Positions 7,935 through 16,561 of a DNA stretch of 64,000 nucleotides are shown in pieces (position 1 is the first letter of the stretch; each line of letters begins with the position of its first letter). A model generated the notes under the pieces. The model was not told where the DNA came from. It saw only the letters and a program-made list of their open reading frames with translations, and did no database searches. Both the position numbers and the translations under genes were made by a program. This DNA comes from Micromonospora sp. C31 (GTDB lineage Bacteria > Actinomycetota > Actinomycetes > Mycobacteriales > Micromonosporaceae), in contig NZ_JAGPXN010000008.1 of the NCBI RefSeq assembly GCF_018070575.1, forward strand, positions 62,001-126,000, written 5' to 3'.

Positions 7935-9479
7935 GTGAGTTACCGGGACTGGGGACGCGGAGAGAGTGCTCCGCGCGAGCGACGGCCGGTCGCCCCCTGG
8001 GACGATCCCGCCGACCCCGCACCGGCCGATCCCCACGAGCGCGCCCCCGCTCGGCACCGCACGCCGAGTCGCCGCCGGGCCGCCGAACGCGGCCAGCGGG
8101 AGCCGGTCGACAGCTACCTGCCGCGTTGGGCGCTCGAGTCGGGCGTACGCAGCGCGGACGGCAGCGGCCGGCACGCCGCGCCCGACGACGAGGCGCGGGC
8201 CGGGGCCGACCATCCGTCTTCCGGTGCCGCCTGGCGGGCCACCGAGACCACGAGCAGTTGGCGTCGGGTCAGCGAGACGAGCTGGCGTGCGGCGTCGGCG
8301 CCCGGCACGGCCCCCGAGTCGGAGTCGGAGTCGGAGCACACCGGGGAGTGGACGTTCGACCACCTGCGGGAGCGGGGCTACTCCGGGCGCCGGCGGGCCG
8401 AGGACGACCCCGTCTCGGGGGCGGCGCCGCCGAGCCGGCCGAGGCGCTCGCCGTCGCATCGGCCGCAGGTCGTCTGGTCGGGGCTGGAGGAGGCGGAGGC
8501 GTCCGGCCCCGTACCGGACCGGGAGGCCCGCCGGGGTCGGTGGGCGCCGGAGGATCGACCTGCTGTCGATCCCTGGGACCGGGGGGCTCGTCCCGCCGCG
8601 TCCGAGCTCCCGCCCTCCCGTCCGCCGGCCGTCGATGCGTGGGACGCCTCGGGTGTGCACGCGTGGCGTCCGCCCGGTGAGGTCGACCGTTGGGAACACG
8701 CGGGCACGGGCCGGTGGGACGAAACCGACGGCACCGGCCGGTGGCAGGGGTCCGACGGCACGGGCCGGTGGGAGCGGTACGCCGACACCGGCGGATGGGA
8801 CCGGACCGCGCCGGGCTCCGGCACCGAGGAGGGCTGGTCCTGGCCGGGGCGGGACGACCGCGACGAGGGCTTCTGGTCGGGCATCCGGCTGGCGGACGAC
8901 GATCCCCGGTGGACGGGTCCGCCGGTGTCGGCGCCCCGGTCACCGGTGGCGCCCTACACCGCACCGCGTCCGGCACCGGGTCGGCGGGTGACGGAGCCGT
9001 TCGGTGCCCCGAGGGCGGCGGAGCTGTTCGGTGCCCCGAGGGCGGCGAGGCCGGCCGTACGCCGTCCGGCGGGGACCGCCGGGGCGGGGGCCCGCAGCCG
9101 GCGCATCGAGGACGACCTGCTCGATCCCGATCCGGGCGGGCCGTGGCGGTCGCTGCTCTACACGCTCGCCTGCTATCTGGCGCCGGCGGTGCTGATCTTC
9201 GTGTGGTTGCTGACGCTGGACGGGCAGGTGCCGGCGGGGTGCGTCACGGACATCAGCGGAGGGGGTTGCGACTCGCCGAGGTCGCGGGCGCTGGGCTCGC
9301 TGGTGTCGGGCCTGCCGCGCTTCGGGTTGGCACTGGCCAGCAGCCTGGTCGTGGCGCTGCTGCTGCGCCGGGTCGGGACGACGTGGCGTTCGGCAAGCGT
9401 CGCGCTGGCGGCGGCCGTGGTCGGCGGTGGCCTGTCGACGGTGATGATCAGCGCGGTGACCGGTCAGCCGATCGGCTGA
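7935..9479 (+). CDS. Membrane protein with Trp-containing repeats
   Basis: Protein of 514 residues that I do not recognise. The first 390 residues are Arg/Pro/Gly/Ser rich and look disordered. Around residues 248-300 lies a repeat series in which short Gly/Asp/Thr segments end in Arg-Trp or Gly-Trp (GTGRW occurs three times, then GGW and GWSW). The last 110 residues contain three hydrophobic segments: LLYTLACYLAPAVLIFVWLL, a central LPRFGLALASSLVVALLL and ASVALAAAVVGGGLSTVMI. Between them a pair of cysteines (CVTDISGGGC) faces one side and could form a disulfide. A single gene ending at a strong bidirectional terminator. Confidence 0.75.
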   Translation: MSYRDWGRGESAPRERRPVAPWDDPADPAPADPHERAPARHRTPSRRRAAERGQREPVDSYLPRWALESGVRSADGSGRHAAPDDEARAGADHPSSGAAWRATETTSSWRRVSETSWRAASAPGTAPESESESEHTGEWTFDHLRERGYSGRRRAEDDPVSGAAPPSRPRRSPSHRPQVVWSGLEEAEASGPVPDREARRGRWAPEDRPAVDPWDRGARPAASELPPSRPPAVDAWDASGVHAWRPPGEVDRWEHAGTGRWDETDGTGRWQGSDGTGRWERYADTGGWDRTAPGSGTEEGWSWPGRDDRDEGFWSGIRLADDDPRWTGPPVSAPRSPVAPYTAPRPAPGRRVTEPFGAPRAAELFGAPRAARPAVRRPAGTAGAGARSRRIEDDLLDPDPGGPWRSLLYTLACYLAPAVLIFVWLLTLDGQVPAGCVTDISGGGCDSPRSRALGSLVSGLPRFGLALASSLVVALLLRRVGTTWRSASVALAAAVVGGGLSTVMISAVTGQPIG

Positions 9480-9545
9480 CCCGCCGGTGGAAGGTCACGG
9501 GGCCGCCCGAGGTCTACCAGGTCAACCTCGTCGGCCTACGGCGGA

Positions 9546-9577
9546 ACAGGGCCCGCACCGGTCGGTGCGGGCCCTGT
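9546..9577. terminator. Bidirectional terminator between convergent genes
   Basis: A perfect 15-bp inverted repeat with a 2-nt loop (left arm ACAGGGCCCGCACCG) lies between the Trp-repeat gene and rplI, which converge here. No T-run follows. Confidence 0.75.
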
Positions 9578-9599
9578 CGCGTGGTGCTGGGATGAGGTG

Positions 9600-10046
9600 T
9601 CAGCCCTGGACGACGTTGAGGTCGAACTTGGCGGTCACCTCGGGGTGCAGCTTGATCTGCACCGGGTAGGAGCCGGTCGACTTGATGGGACCGGACACCT
9701 CCAGCCGACGACGGTCGAGGACCGGACCACCGGCGGCCTTGACGGCGTCGACGATCTCGGCCGGGGTGACCGAGCCGAAGAGCCGGCCGCCGTCACCGGC
9801 GCGGGCCTTCAGGCTGACCTTGAGGCCCTCGAGCTGGCCCTTGACCTCGTTGGCGTGGCCGAGGTCGCGGATCTCCCGGGCCGAACGGGCCCGCTTGATG
9901 ACCGTGACCTGCTTCTCCGCACCCTTGGTCCAGGCGATCGCGAAGCCCTGCGGCAGCAGGTAGTTACGGCCGTAGCCGTTCTTGACCTCGACGATGTCGC
10001 CCGGGGCACCGAGGCCGGACACCTCCTGAGTCAGGATGATCTTCAT
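9600..10046 (-). CDS. rplI: 50S ribosomal protein L9
   Basis: Protein of 148 residues, the normal L9 length. The N-terminal rRNA-binding domain carries the family signature [19 protein letters not shown] (about residues 16-34), followed by the long connecting helix ([19 protein letters not shown]) and the C-terminal domain ending [12 protein letters not shown]. It binds 23S rRNA at the base of the L1 stalk. It is the last gene of rpsF-ssb-rpsR-rplI, starts 14 bases after rpsR, and ends before the terminator at 9546-9577. Confidence 0.98.
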   Translation of the reverse strand: MKIILTQEVSGLGAPGDIVEVKNGYGRNYLLPQGFAIAWTKGAEKQVTVIKRARSAREIRDLGHANEVKGQLEGLKVSLKARAGDGGRLFGSVTPAEIVDAVKAAGGPVLDRRRLEVSGPIKSTGSYPVQIKLHPEVTAKFDLNVVQG

Positions 10047-10060
10047 ATCGGTGCCCCCTC

Positions 10061-10300
10061 TCAGCGGGCCGTGGCCGTGTACGGCAGGAGCGCCATCTCA
10101 CGGGCGTTCTTGACCGCACGGGCGATCTGCCGCTGCTGCTGCGAGGTGACGCCGGTCACCCGCCGAGCGCGGATCTTGCCGCGGTCGGAGATGAACTTGC
10201 GCAGCAGCGCGGTGTCCTTGTAATCGATGTAGGTGATCCCGTCCTTGTCGAGCGGGTTCACCTTCTTCTTCGGTTTGCGAAGTGCAGCGGCCTTGGCCAT
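10061..10300 (-). CDS. rpsR: 30S ribosomal protein S18
   Basis: Protein of 79 residues. The segments [26 protein letters not shown] and [33 protein letters not shown] cover the conserved S18 core, which pairs with S6 on the platform of the small subunit. ATG 10300 ([13 protein letters not shown]) is chosen because AGGAG lies nine bases upstream and the length matches the family. An upstream in-frame ATG at 10342 overlaps the ssb stop (TAATG) and would add 14 residues; coupled translation from there is possible but less likely. The protein has no CxxC zinc motif, unlike the second S18 copies some actinobacteria carry. Confidence 0.96.
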   Translation of the reverse strand: MAKAAALRKPKKKVNPLDKDGITYIDYKDTALLRKFISDRGKIRARRVTGVTSQQQRQIARAVKNAREMALLPYTATAR

Positions 10301-10341
10301 TGCTCGTGCTCCTGGTTTGCGATCGCGGGCGCTCGGCGCCA

Positions 10342-10863
10342 TTAGAACGGGGGCTCCTCGTCGAAGTTGCCGCCACCCGAACCACCGCGCGAGGGTGCCG
10401 GTGCAGCCGAGGCCCAGGGGTCGTCGAAGTTGCCTCCGCCGCCGCCCTGGTTACCTCCACCACCACCGCCGCCGAAGCCGCCGCCACCGCCGCCGGAGCG
10501 GGACATCTTCTGCACCTTCGCCGTGGCGTAGCGCAGCGACGGGCCGATCTCGTCGACCTCGAGCTCGATGACGGTGCGCTTCTCGCCCTCGCGCGTCTCG
10601 TACGACCGCTGACGCAGCCGGCCCGAGACGATCACGCGGGCGCCCCGCTGGAGCGACTCGGCGACGTGCTCCGCCGCCTGCCGCCACACGGTGCACGCCA
10701 GGAAGAGCGGCTCGCCGTCCTTCCACTCGCCGGAGGCCTTGTCCATGAACCGGGGCGTCGAAGCGACCCGGAACTTGGCGACCGCCGCACCGGAGGGGGT
10801 GAACCGCAACTCGGGGTCATCGGTCAGGTTGCCGATGACCGTGATGGTGGTGTCTCCTGCCAT
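10342..10863 (-). CDS. ssb: Single-stranded DNA-binding protein
   Basis: Protein of 173 residues. The OB fold covers residues 1-110 ([31 protein letters not shown] at the start), followed by a Gly-rich linker and the acidic tip DEEPPF, the docking peptide for replication and repair partners. It coats single-stranded DNA at the fork and in recombination. I chose ATG 10863 (MAGDTT), since GAGGAG lies six bases upstream; an ATG two codons earlier would abut the Shine-Dalgarno sequence. It sits between rpsF and rpsR, the classic arrangement of the essential SSB gene. Confidence 0.97.
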   Translation of the reverse strand: MAGDTTITVIGNLTDDPELRFTPSGAAVAKFRVASTPRFMDKASGEWKDGEPLFLACTVWRQAAEHVAESLQRGARVIVSGRLRQRSYETREGEKRTVIELEVDEIGPSLRYATAKVQKMSRSGGGGGGFGGGGGGGNQGGGGGNFDDPWASAAPAPSRGGSGGGNFDEEPPF

Positions 10864-10962
10864 GACCATCTCCTCGCGCACTCATCTGTTCTGCCGTACA
10901 GGCTCTCAGAGCCCTCCGACAGCGCCGATGAGGCTGATCCGGGTGAACCGGGTTGAATGCTT

Positions 10963-11253
10963 TTAGCGCATCTCCGGCCGGATGACCTTGGTGCGCAGCA
11001 CGGACTCGTTGAGCCGCAGCTGACGGTCCAGCTCGGCCACCGCTGCGGGCGTCGCCTGCAGGTCGACGACGGCGTAGATGCCTTCGGCCTTCTTGTTGAT
11101 CTCGTACGCGAGGCGCCGGCGGCCCCACACGTCGGTCTTCTCCACCGAGCCACCCGCGGTCCGGATCACGTTCAGGTACGTGTCGAGCGACGGGGCGACG
11201 GTGCGCTCCTCGAGACTGGGGTCGAGGATCACCATTACTTCGTAATGACGCAA
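10963..11253 (-). CDS. rpsF: 30S ribosomal protein S6 (TTG start)
   Basis: Protein of 96 residues with the S6 ferredoxin-like fold: [21 protein letters not shown] at the start and [24 protein letters not shown] in the middle. It pairs with S18 on the ribosome. The only start that fits family alignment is TTG at 11253, supported by a near-perfect AGGAGGTGA about nine bases upstream; the GTG inside that sequence is out of frame. It is first in the ribosomal/SSB cluster. A small hairpin and a TATCCT promoter element lie upstream. Confidence 0.96.
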   Translation of the reverse strand: MRHYEVMVILDPSLEERTVAPSLDTYLNVIRTAGGSVEKTDVWGRRRLAYEINKKAEGIYAVVDLQATPAAVAELDRQLRLNESVLRTKVIRPEMR

Positions 11254-11289
11254 GACGTGCTCACCTCCTGTGGGCTAAGCGGCCACGGT

Positions 11290-11310
11290 CCTTCCGTGGC
11301 AGGAGGTCTG
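11290..11310 (-). promoter_or_regulatory. Hairpin in the rpsF leader
   Basis: On the minus strand CCACGG-AAGGA-CCGTGG forms a six-bp stem about 25 bases before the rpsF Shine-Dalgarno sequence. In several bacteria the S6:S18 complex binds a leader hairpin carrying CCG and represses its own operon; whether this one qualifies cannot be decided by eye. A -10-like TATCCT lies further upstream at 11366-11371. Confidence 0.35.
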
Positions 11311-11365
11311 CGTCGCGGCCCACGCCGGTTCCGGGGGAACCCGGCCGGACGCGGACAACCGGACC

Positions 11366-11371
11366 AGGATA
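11366..11371 (-). promoter_or_regulatory. Putative -10 element for rpsF operon
   Basis: TATCCT on the minus strand fits TANNNT and would give a leader of about 105 bases containing the hairpin at about 11290-11310. Confidence 0.35.
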
Positions 11372-11895
11372 CCCGGTCCCGACGATCATGCCCGGGGTGG
11401 TCGCGGGGGCCCGCTCGCCGGGCAGGGCGACGGGGGCCCGCCTCGACGTCGCTGTCGATGCGAGCCCCCGTGCACGAGGCCGCGGGGCGTCCCGTCCGCA
11501 TTCCTTGGGTGGGACCTGGGGAGGAACGACCACACCGATGAGGTTGGACCGGGGACGCCCCGCGGAGCTTTATCGTGTTGTTACCTGACGTTACAACGGC
11601 TCTTGCACCTTGTCGGGGTAAATGGCGGAATTCTCCGACAAATTTCCCGGCGTGTTCCGCTTCCGTCAGGGCGGGGCTCCCGCCGCGCCGGGCCGCACGA
11701 CGGGAGTGCCCCTGCTCTCGGGCGGGTTCACGCGGACGGTCGGCGAGGCCGTCCGGCGGCCGATCCGGGCCGGCTGCGGTAACCGTGGATCCCACCCGCA
11801 ACAACGACCGCCGCCGCCGGGAGGTGACGCGTGGGTCGGCGAGTCCGTCACCGCCGTCAACCCGGCTGTCGGGGACGCGACGTAGGCTCCCGTGC
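11372..11895. other. Non-coding gap between rpsF and nfo
   Basis: This divergent gap holds an imperfect stem-loop at 11430-11471 (stem about 17 bp with mismatches), a locally AT-richer stretch, and a near-palindrome at 11577-11597 (GTTGTTAC-N5-GTTACAAC). A frame from ATG 11622 to 11885 is open but is not recognisable as a protein. The palindrome may be a regulator site for a transcript running towards nfo; nothing else supports this. Confidence 0.4.
11883..11888 (+). promoter_or_regulatory. -10 element of leaderless nfo
   Basis: TAGGCT fits TANNNT and lies seven bases before ATG 11896, so the transcript would start at the initiation codon. No Shine-Dalgarno sequence is present. Confidence 0.55.
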
Positions 11896-12687
11896 ATGCG
11901 TATCGGAGCCCACGTCGATTCGACCGACCCGATGGCGGAGGCGACCGCCCGAGGGGCCGAGGCCGTGCAGTTCTTCCTCTCCGACCCGCAGGGGTGGAAG
12001 GCACCGCAGCCGCGGGAGGACGCGGACCGGCTGCGCGCCGCGGACGTCGACCTCTACGTGCACGCGCCGTACGTCATCAACGTCGCGACCCTCAACAACC
12101 GGATCCGGATCCCCAGCCGCAAGCTGCTGCTCGGGCACGCCAGGGCGGCCGCCGCCATCGGCGCGAAGGGGCTGATCGTGCACGGCGGGCACGTCAACGC
12201 CGGCGACGACCTGGCCGTCGGGTTCGACAACTGGCGCAAGACCTTCGCGTACGCGGCGGACTCCGGCGGCTTCGACCTGCCGGTCCTGATCGAGAACACC
12301 GCCGGCGGTGACAACGCCTGCGCCCGGCGACTCGACGCGCTCGCCCGGCTCTGGGACGCCGTGGGCGACCACGAGGTTGGCTTCTGCCTGGACACCTGCC
12401 ACGCGCACGCCGGCGGCGAGGAGCTGCTCGGGCTGGTCGACCGGGTCAAGGCCATCACCGGACGGATCGACCTGGTGCACGCCAACAACTCCAAGGGCGC
12501 GTTCAACTCCGGCCAGGACCGGCACGACAACCTCGGCGGCGGCACGATCGATGCGGAGCTGGTGGTGGCGGTGATCCGCGCGGCCGGCGCACCGGTCATC
12601 GTCGAGACCCCCGGTGGGGTCGACGGCCAGAGCGCCGACATCGCCTTCCTGCGTGACCGGCTGGGCACGGGGAGCCCGGCGGCATGA
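11896..12687 (+). CDS. nfo: Endonuclease IV (AP endonuclease)
   Basis: Protein of 263 residues with the xylose-isomerase-like TIM barrel. Metal-binding segments are HGGHVN (about residue 95), LIENTAGGDN (Glu), GFCLDTCHAHAGG (Asp and His), LVHANNSKG, DRHDNLGGG and VIVETPGG. The enzyme cuts DNA 5' to abasic sites in base-excision repair. The leaderless-type TAGGCT element fixes the start at 11896. Longer reading frames open upstream but lack family resemblance. The stop overlaps the next start by ATGA. Confidence 0.95.
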   Translation: MRIGAHVDSTDPMAEATARGAEAVQFFLSDPQGWKAPQPREDADRLRAADVDLYVHAPYVINVATLNNRIRIPSRKLLLGHARAAAAIGAKGLIVHGGHVNAGDDLAVGFDNWRKTFAYAADSGGFDLPVLIENTAGGDNACARRLDALARLWDAVGDHEVGFCLDTCHAHAGGEELLGLVDRVKAITGRIDLVHANNSKGAFNSGQDRHDNLGGGTIDAELVVAVIRAAGAPVIVETPGGVDGQSADIAFLRDRLGTGSPAA

Positions 12688-14888
12688 CGACCGAGCAGTC
12701 CGCCGCCGGCGGCCCCCGTCCCGACGCCGCTGCCGGGAACGCCGACACGGCCGGGAAGAAGGACACCGCCGGGAAGACCGGCACGGCCGGTGCCACGCCC
12801 GACTCGGCGGCCGGGACCGGCGGGGCCGAGCCCAAGGCTGGGCAGGCCGATCGTGACACCGGCGAAGCCCCACCCGGCGCCGACACGACCCCAGCCACGG
12901 CTGGGGCACGAGCCACGGCCGGCGAGGCCGAGAAGATCGACACGACCGAGACCGGCAAGGCCGGGACCGACAAGGCCGGGACCGGCAAGGACGGCACCAA
13001 GGCGGGCGGGGCCGACCAGGTCGGACCCAGCACCGGCAGGACCGACACCGAGGCGGACGCGGCCGGCAAGACGGACGCCAAGGACGAGGACGGAGGCGAC
13101 CAGAAGGAAGAGCCGGACCGGTGGGACGCCTTCGCGTCCGCCCCCGAACCGGTGCCCTCCCGGCTCGGGCGTGCCGCACGGGCGGTCGGTCGCCTGCTGG
13201 TCCACGAGTGGACGCTCGCGACGCTCGCGACGCTCGCGTTGGCCGTGCTGCTGACCTGGCCGACGCTGCGCTACCCGCGCCACACCCTGCCGCAGGACTA
13301 CTGGGACCCCAGCCTCCAGGCGTGGCAGATGGCCTGGTCGGGCCACATCCTGCTGACCAACCCGGCGCAGCTGTGGCAGTCGAACACCTTCTTCCCGGAG
13401 CCGTGGAGCTTCGCCTTCTCCGACACCCTGCTCGGGTACGCCCCGGCGGGCATGATCGGCACCGGCCCCGAGGGCGCCGTGCTCCGCTACAACATCATGT
13501 TCGTGCTGGCCCACGCGCTCGCCACGCTCGGGGCGTACGCGCTGGCCCGGCAGCTCGGCGCGGGCCGGATCGGCTCCGCGGTGGCCGGGGTGAGCTTCAC
13601 GTACGCGCCCTGGCTGCTGGCCCAGGCCGGGCACCTGCACGTGATCTCGAACGGCGGCATCCCGCTGGCGCTGGCCATGCTCGCCCGGGGACACGGCTGG
13701 TCGCTGCGGCACGGGTACCGTCCGGAACGCCGGCACGACGGCTGGGTCTACGCCGGCTGGCTGGTCGCGGCGTGGCAACTCAGTCTCGGCTTCGGCATCG
13801 GGCTGCCGTTCGCGTACTTCCTCGCCGGGACCGTGCTCGTCGCGGCCGTCACCTGGTTCCTGCGACGCTGGGTCGTGCGGCCGGTCAAGCGCCCGTTCGG
13901 CCGCCGGCTGCTGATCGCGGACCTGGTCGGCGGTCTGCTCTTCGCCGGCGTCGGCGCGCTGCTGGCCTACCCGTTCTTCACGGTGGCCGAGGCGCACCCG
14001 AACGCGAAGCGCTCCATCGGCGACATCGCCATCTTCTCCCCACCGGCGAGCGGCTTCTTCACCGCGCCCGCCGAGTCGCGGGTGTGGGGCGGGCTGCACG
14101 AGGGGGCGAGAGCGTTGCTGCCCTGGCACCCGGAGATGACCCTGTTGCCCGGCTTCGTGCTCTACGCGCTCGCCGCCGGGGGGCTCTTCTTCTCGGTCTG
14201 GAAGCTGCGCCACCGGCTGCTGCTGCTGGCCGGGGTGGTGGTGACGATGGTGCTCGCCATGGGCACCCGGTTCTTCGACGGCACGTTCACCTACGTGCCG
14301 CTGTTCGAGCACCTGCCCGGCTGGAACGGCCTGCGTACGCCGGGTCGGCTGATGCTCTGGACGACGCTGCTGCTCGGGCTGCTCGCGGCGGGCGCGGTCA
14401 GCGCGTTCGCCACCCGGGTCCGGGAGATCTCCGCCGAGCGGATCCCCTCCTGGCCGAGCCCGTGGCTGCGGCTGGCCACGCTGCTGCCGCTGGTGCTGGT
14501 CATCGGCGAGGGGTTGAACTCCACGCCGCATCCGATCGTGCCGCCCCAGCCGGCCGCGATGCGGACGGTGGACGGGCCGCTGCTGGTGCTGCCCAGCAGC
14601 CAGAGCCTCGACCAGCCGGTGATGCTGTGGTCCACGACCAGGTTCCAGGACGTGGTGAACGGGGGAAGCGGCTTCACCCCGCGGCAGCTCGACGACGTAC
14701 GCCGGGTGACGCTCGCCTTCCCCGACCAGACCAGCGTCGACTACCTGCGCGTCCTCGGGGTCCGCAACGTGCTGCTGATGCGCGACCACATCGCCGGCAC
14801 GCCGTGGGAGATCACCGTGGACGCGCCGGTCGACGGGCTGGGCATCACCCGCGAGGAGATCGGCGACGTCGTCGTCTACCGCCTCTGA
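12684..14888 (+). CDS. Polytopic membrane protein with Ala/Lys/Thr/Gly-rich tail
   Basis: Protein of 734 residues. Residues 1-145 are a disordered tail of short AGK, TAG and KAGTDKAG runs with alternating Lys and acidic residues. From about residue 170 there are roughly ten membrane segments with long extracellular loops; the first loop (PQDYWDPSLQAWQMAWSGH) with acidic and aromatic residues resembles the active-site loop of GT-C glycosyltransferases. The C-terminal 130 residues form a soluble domain. The function is probably lipid-linked sugar transfer, by architecture only. It overlaps nfo by four bases and converges on the GT87 gene, separated by a terminator. Confidence 0.7.
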   Translation: MTTEQSAAGGPRPDAAAGNADTAGKKDTAGKTGTAGATPDSAAGTGGAEPKAGQADRDTGEAPPGADTTPATAGARATAGEAEKIDTTETGKAGTDKAGTGKDGTKAGGADQVGPSTGRTDTEADAAGKTDAKDEDGGDQKEEPDRWDAFASAPEPVPSRLGRAARAVGRLLVHEWTLATLATLALAVLLTWPTLRYPRHTLPQDYWDPSLQAWQMAWSGHILLTNPAQLWQSNTFFPEPWSFAFSDTLLGYAPAGMIGTGPEGAVLRYNIMFVLAHALATLGAYALARQLGAGRIGSAVAGVSFTYAPWLLAQAGHLHVISNGGIPLALAMLARGHGWSLRHGYRPERRHDGWVYAGWLVAAWQLSLGFGIGLPFAYFLAGTVLVAAVTWFLRRWVVRPVKRPFGRRLLIADLVGGLLFAGVGALLAYPFFTVAEAHPNAKRSIGDIAIFSPPASGFFTAPAESRVWGGLHEGARALLPWHPEMTLLPGFVLYALAAGGLFFSVWKLRHRLLLLAGVVVTMVLAMGTRFFDGTFTYVPLFEHLPGWNGLRTPGRLMLWTTLLLGLLAAGAVSAFATRVREISAERIPSWPSPWLRLATLLPLVLVIGEGLNSTPHPIVPPQPAAMRTVDGPLLVLPSSQSLDQPVMLWSTTRFQDVVNGGSGFTPRQLDDVRRVTLAFPDQTSVDYLRVLGVRNVLLMRDHIAGTPWEITVDAPVDGLGITREEIGDVVVYRL

Positions 14889-14896
14889 CCGGCGTT

Positions 14897-14932
14897 CTCC
14901 CGGCAGTCAGGGTCGCCCCTGGCTGCCGGGAG
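14897..14932. terminator. Bidirectional terminator
   Basis: A 16-bp stem with one mismatched pair and a short loop (left arm CTCCCGGCAGTCAGGG) lies in the 49-bp gap between two convergent genes. Confidence 0.7.
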
Positions 14933-14937
14933 GAGGG

Positions 14938-16443
14938 TCAGACGGCGGCGGGCGTCGGCTCGGCGGGTGCCACCCGACGGCGTCTCCAGCGGTCGAGCCA
15001 GGGCGCGTCCGGGGCGCCGTCGAGCAGGCCACCGTCCGGATCGTCCGGATAGGTCTTGCGGACCGCGTCCGACCCGGGGTTCAGGATCTCCCGGACGACC
15101 AGCACGCAGAGCACGACCACGGTGGCCAGCCGCAGGGTCGACGCCAGCACGAAGACGCCCTCCGGGAAGACCGGCTTGCTCGTCGCCGTACCGAGCAGTT
15201 CGCCGTAGAAGGCCACGAAGTAGCAGACCTCGGCCACCTGCCAGGCCAGGAAGGCGCCCCACTTCGGGCGGGCGAGCACCACCAGCGGCAGCAGCCAGAG
15301 CACGAACTGCTGCGACCACACCTTGCTGAAGATCAGGAACGCGGCGACCACCAGGAACGCGAGCTGGGCGAGCCGGGGCCGGCGTGGGGCCAGCAGCCCC
15401 AGCGCGGCCACCCCGAGGCAGGCCAGCCCGAAGAGGGCGTACGACAGGGTGTTCAGCGTGGGGATGTTGAGGTTCAGCCACTCGAAGGGCCCGAGATCGG
15501 CGGGGTTGCTGCTGCCGACCTTGCCGTCCAGGTAGCGGCCGATGTACCAGAGGGTGCCCCAGTCGATGGGCCGGGTCGAGTTCAGCTCGAAGAAGCGGTC
15601 CCAGTTCTCCCGGTAGGGAATGGCGACCGGAAGGTTCACCAGCACCAGGGAGACCAGGGCGGCGCCGAAGGCGGTGAGGGCGGCCCGGAGCCGTCCGGCG
15701 CGCAGCGCCAGCACCAGGATCGGGCCGAGGATGAACAGCGGCCACATCTTGGCCGCCCCGGCGAGTCCGAGCAGGACGCCGGCCGCCAGGGGTCGGCTGC
15801 GGGCCCAGGCGAAGAGACCGAACGCGGCCAGGCCGATGGCGAGCAGGTCCCAGTTGACGGTGGCGGTGAGCATCAGCGCGGGGGCGAGCGCGAAGAGCGC
15901 GGCGTCCCATGGTCGGCGGCGGCGCAGGGCGAGGAGCACCGCCACCGTGGCGACGGCCAGCGCGCCGAGCACCAGCGCGTTCAGGTTGTAGAACCACATG
16001 GCCTGGTTGAGCCCCGGGTCGTTCTCGCCGAGGGCGTGCACGGGCAGGCCGAGGGCACCCATGAAGTACCCGGTGAGCACCGGATACTCCACGGGGTGGT
16101 CCTGGTAGGGGACAGCGCCCTCGTTGAGCCGCTCGGCGTAGTAGAGCGCCAGCACGTCGGTGTAGCAGAACCGGGTGTACTGCACGTTGTTCTGCCAGGC
16201 GCCGTCCTGGCAGGGCGACTTCTGCACCCAGTGCAACGCCAGGGTCAGGCAGACCAGGGCCAGGACGATGCGGGTCGCCGTCCAGAACCTGTTCTCCCGC
16301 CCGACGGGCCGGTCCAGCGCGACGGCGTGGTCGCCCAGTGGGCCGCCGATCGCGCCGGAGACGCCCCGGACGAAGCCGTCGGAGCGGGACGGATGGTCAG
16401 GGGCACCGGCGTCGTCGATGCCTCGCGTCGACTGCGTGCTCAT
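14938..16443 (-). CDS. GT87 family membrane glycosyltransferase
   Basis: Protein of 501 residues with about eleven membrane segments. The first extracellular loop carries VPYQDHPVEYPVLTGYFM, the Asp/Glu-Tyr-Pro motif typical of GT87 mannosyltransferase-like proteins, and AGAAKMWPLFILGPILVLAL follows in the middle. In mycobacteria the corresponding gene lies between ponA1 and rpsF, as here. Substrate: probably a polyprenyl-phosphomannose donor, acceptor unknown. The soluble first 50 residues and last 60 residues are charged and disordered. The start ATG 16443 is the first Met. It is separated from the upstream PBP gene by a terminator, so probably has its own promoter. Confidence 0.85.
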   Translation of the reverse strand: MSTQSTRGIDDAGAPDHPSRSDGFVRGVSGAIGGPLGDHAVALDRPVGRENRFWTATRIVLALVCLTLALHWVQKSPCQDGAWQNNVQYTRFCYTDVLALYYAERLNEGAVPYQDHPVEYPVLTGYFMGALGLPVHALGENDPGLNQAMWFYNLNALVLGALAVATVAVLLALRRRRPWDAALFALAPALMLTATVNWDLLAIGLAAFGLFAWARSRPLAAGVLLGLAGAAKMWPLFILGPILVLALRAGRLRAALTAFGAALVSLVLVNLPVAIPYRENWDRFFELNSTRPIDWGTLWYIGRYLDGKVGSSNPADLGPFEWLNLNIPTLNTLSYALFGLACLGVAALGLLAPRRPRLAQLAFLVVAAFLIFSKVWSQQFVLWLLPLVVLARPKWGAFLAWQVAEVCYFVAFYGELLGTATSKPVFPEGVFVLASTLRLATVVVLCVLVVREILNPGSDAVRKTYPDDPDGGLLDGAPDAPWLDRWRRRRVAPAEPTPAAV

Positions 16444-16509
16444 GAAGGTGCATCCTGCCGTACATCGGGGCTCCGCGTCCCCTCCCGCTCACGACACGTC
16501 GGTACGCAA

Positions 16510-16555
16510 AACGCCGACGGCGGCCAGAGCAGGTGCTCCGGCCGCCGTCGGCGTT
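16510..16555 (-). terminator. Terminator of the PBP gene
   Basis: A perfect inverted repeat of at least 14 bp (left arm CGCCGACGGCGGCC, extended by A-T pairs) with a loop of about 14 nt lies seven bases after the PBP stop codon. Confidence 0.75.
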
Positions 16556-16561
16556 CGTCGA

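Noticed and set aside
3658..7938. Long open frame of 1426 codons antisense to dnaB
   Set aside because: High GC leaves few stops in the opposite strand. The frame has no recognisable domain and mirrors dnaB codons.
11622..11885. Possible 87-residue gene before nfo
   Set aside because: No similarity to anything known and no clear ribosome site; it ends just before the nfo -10 element.
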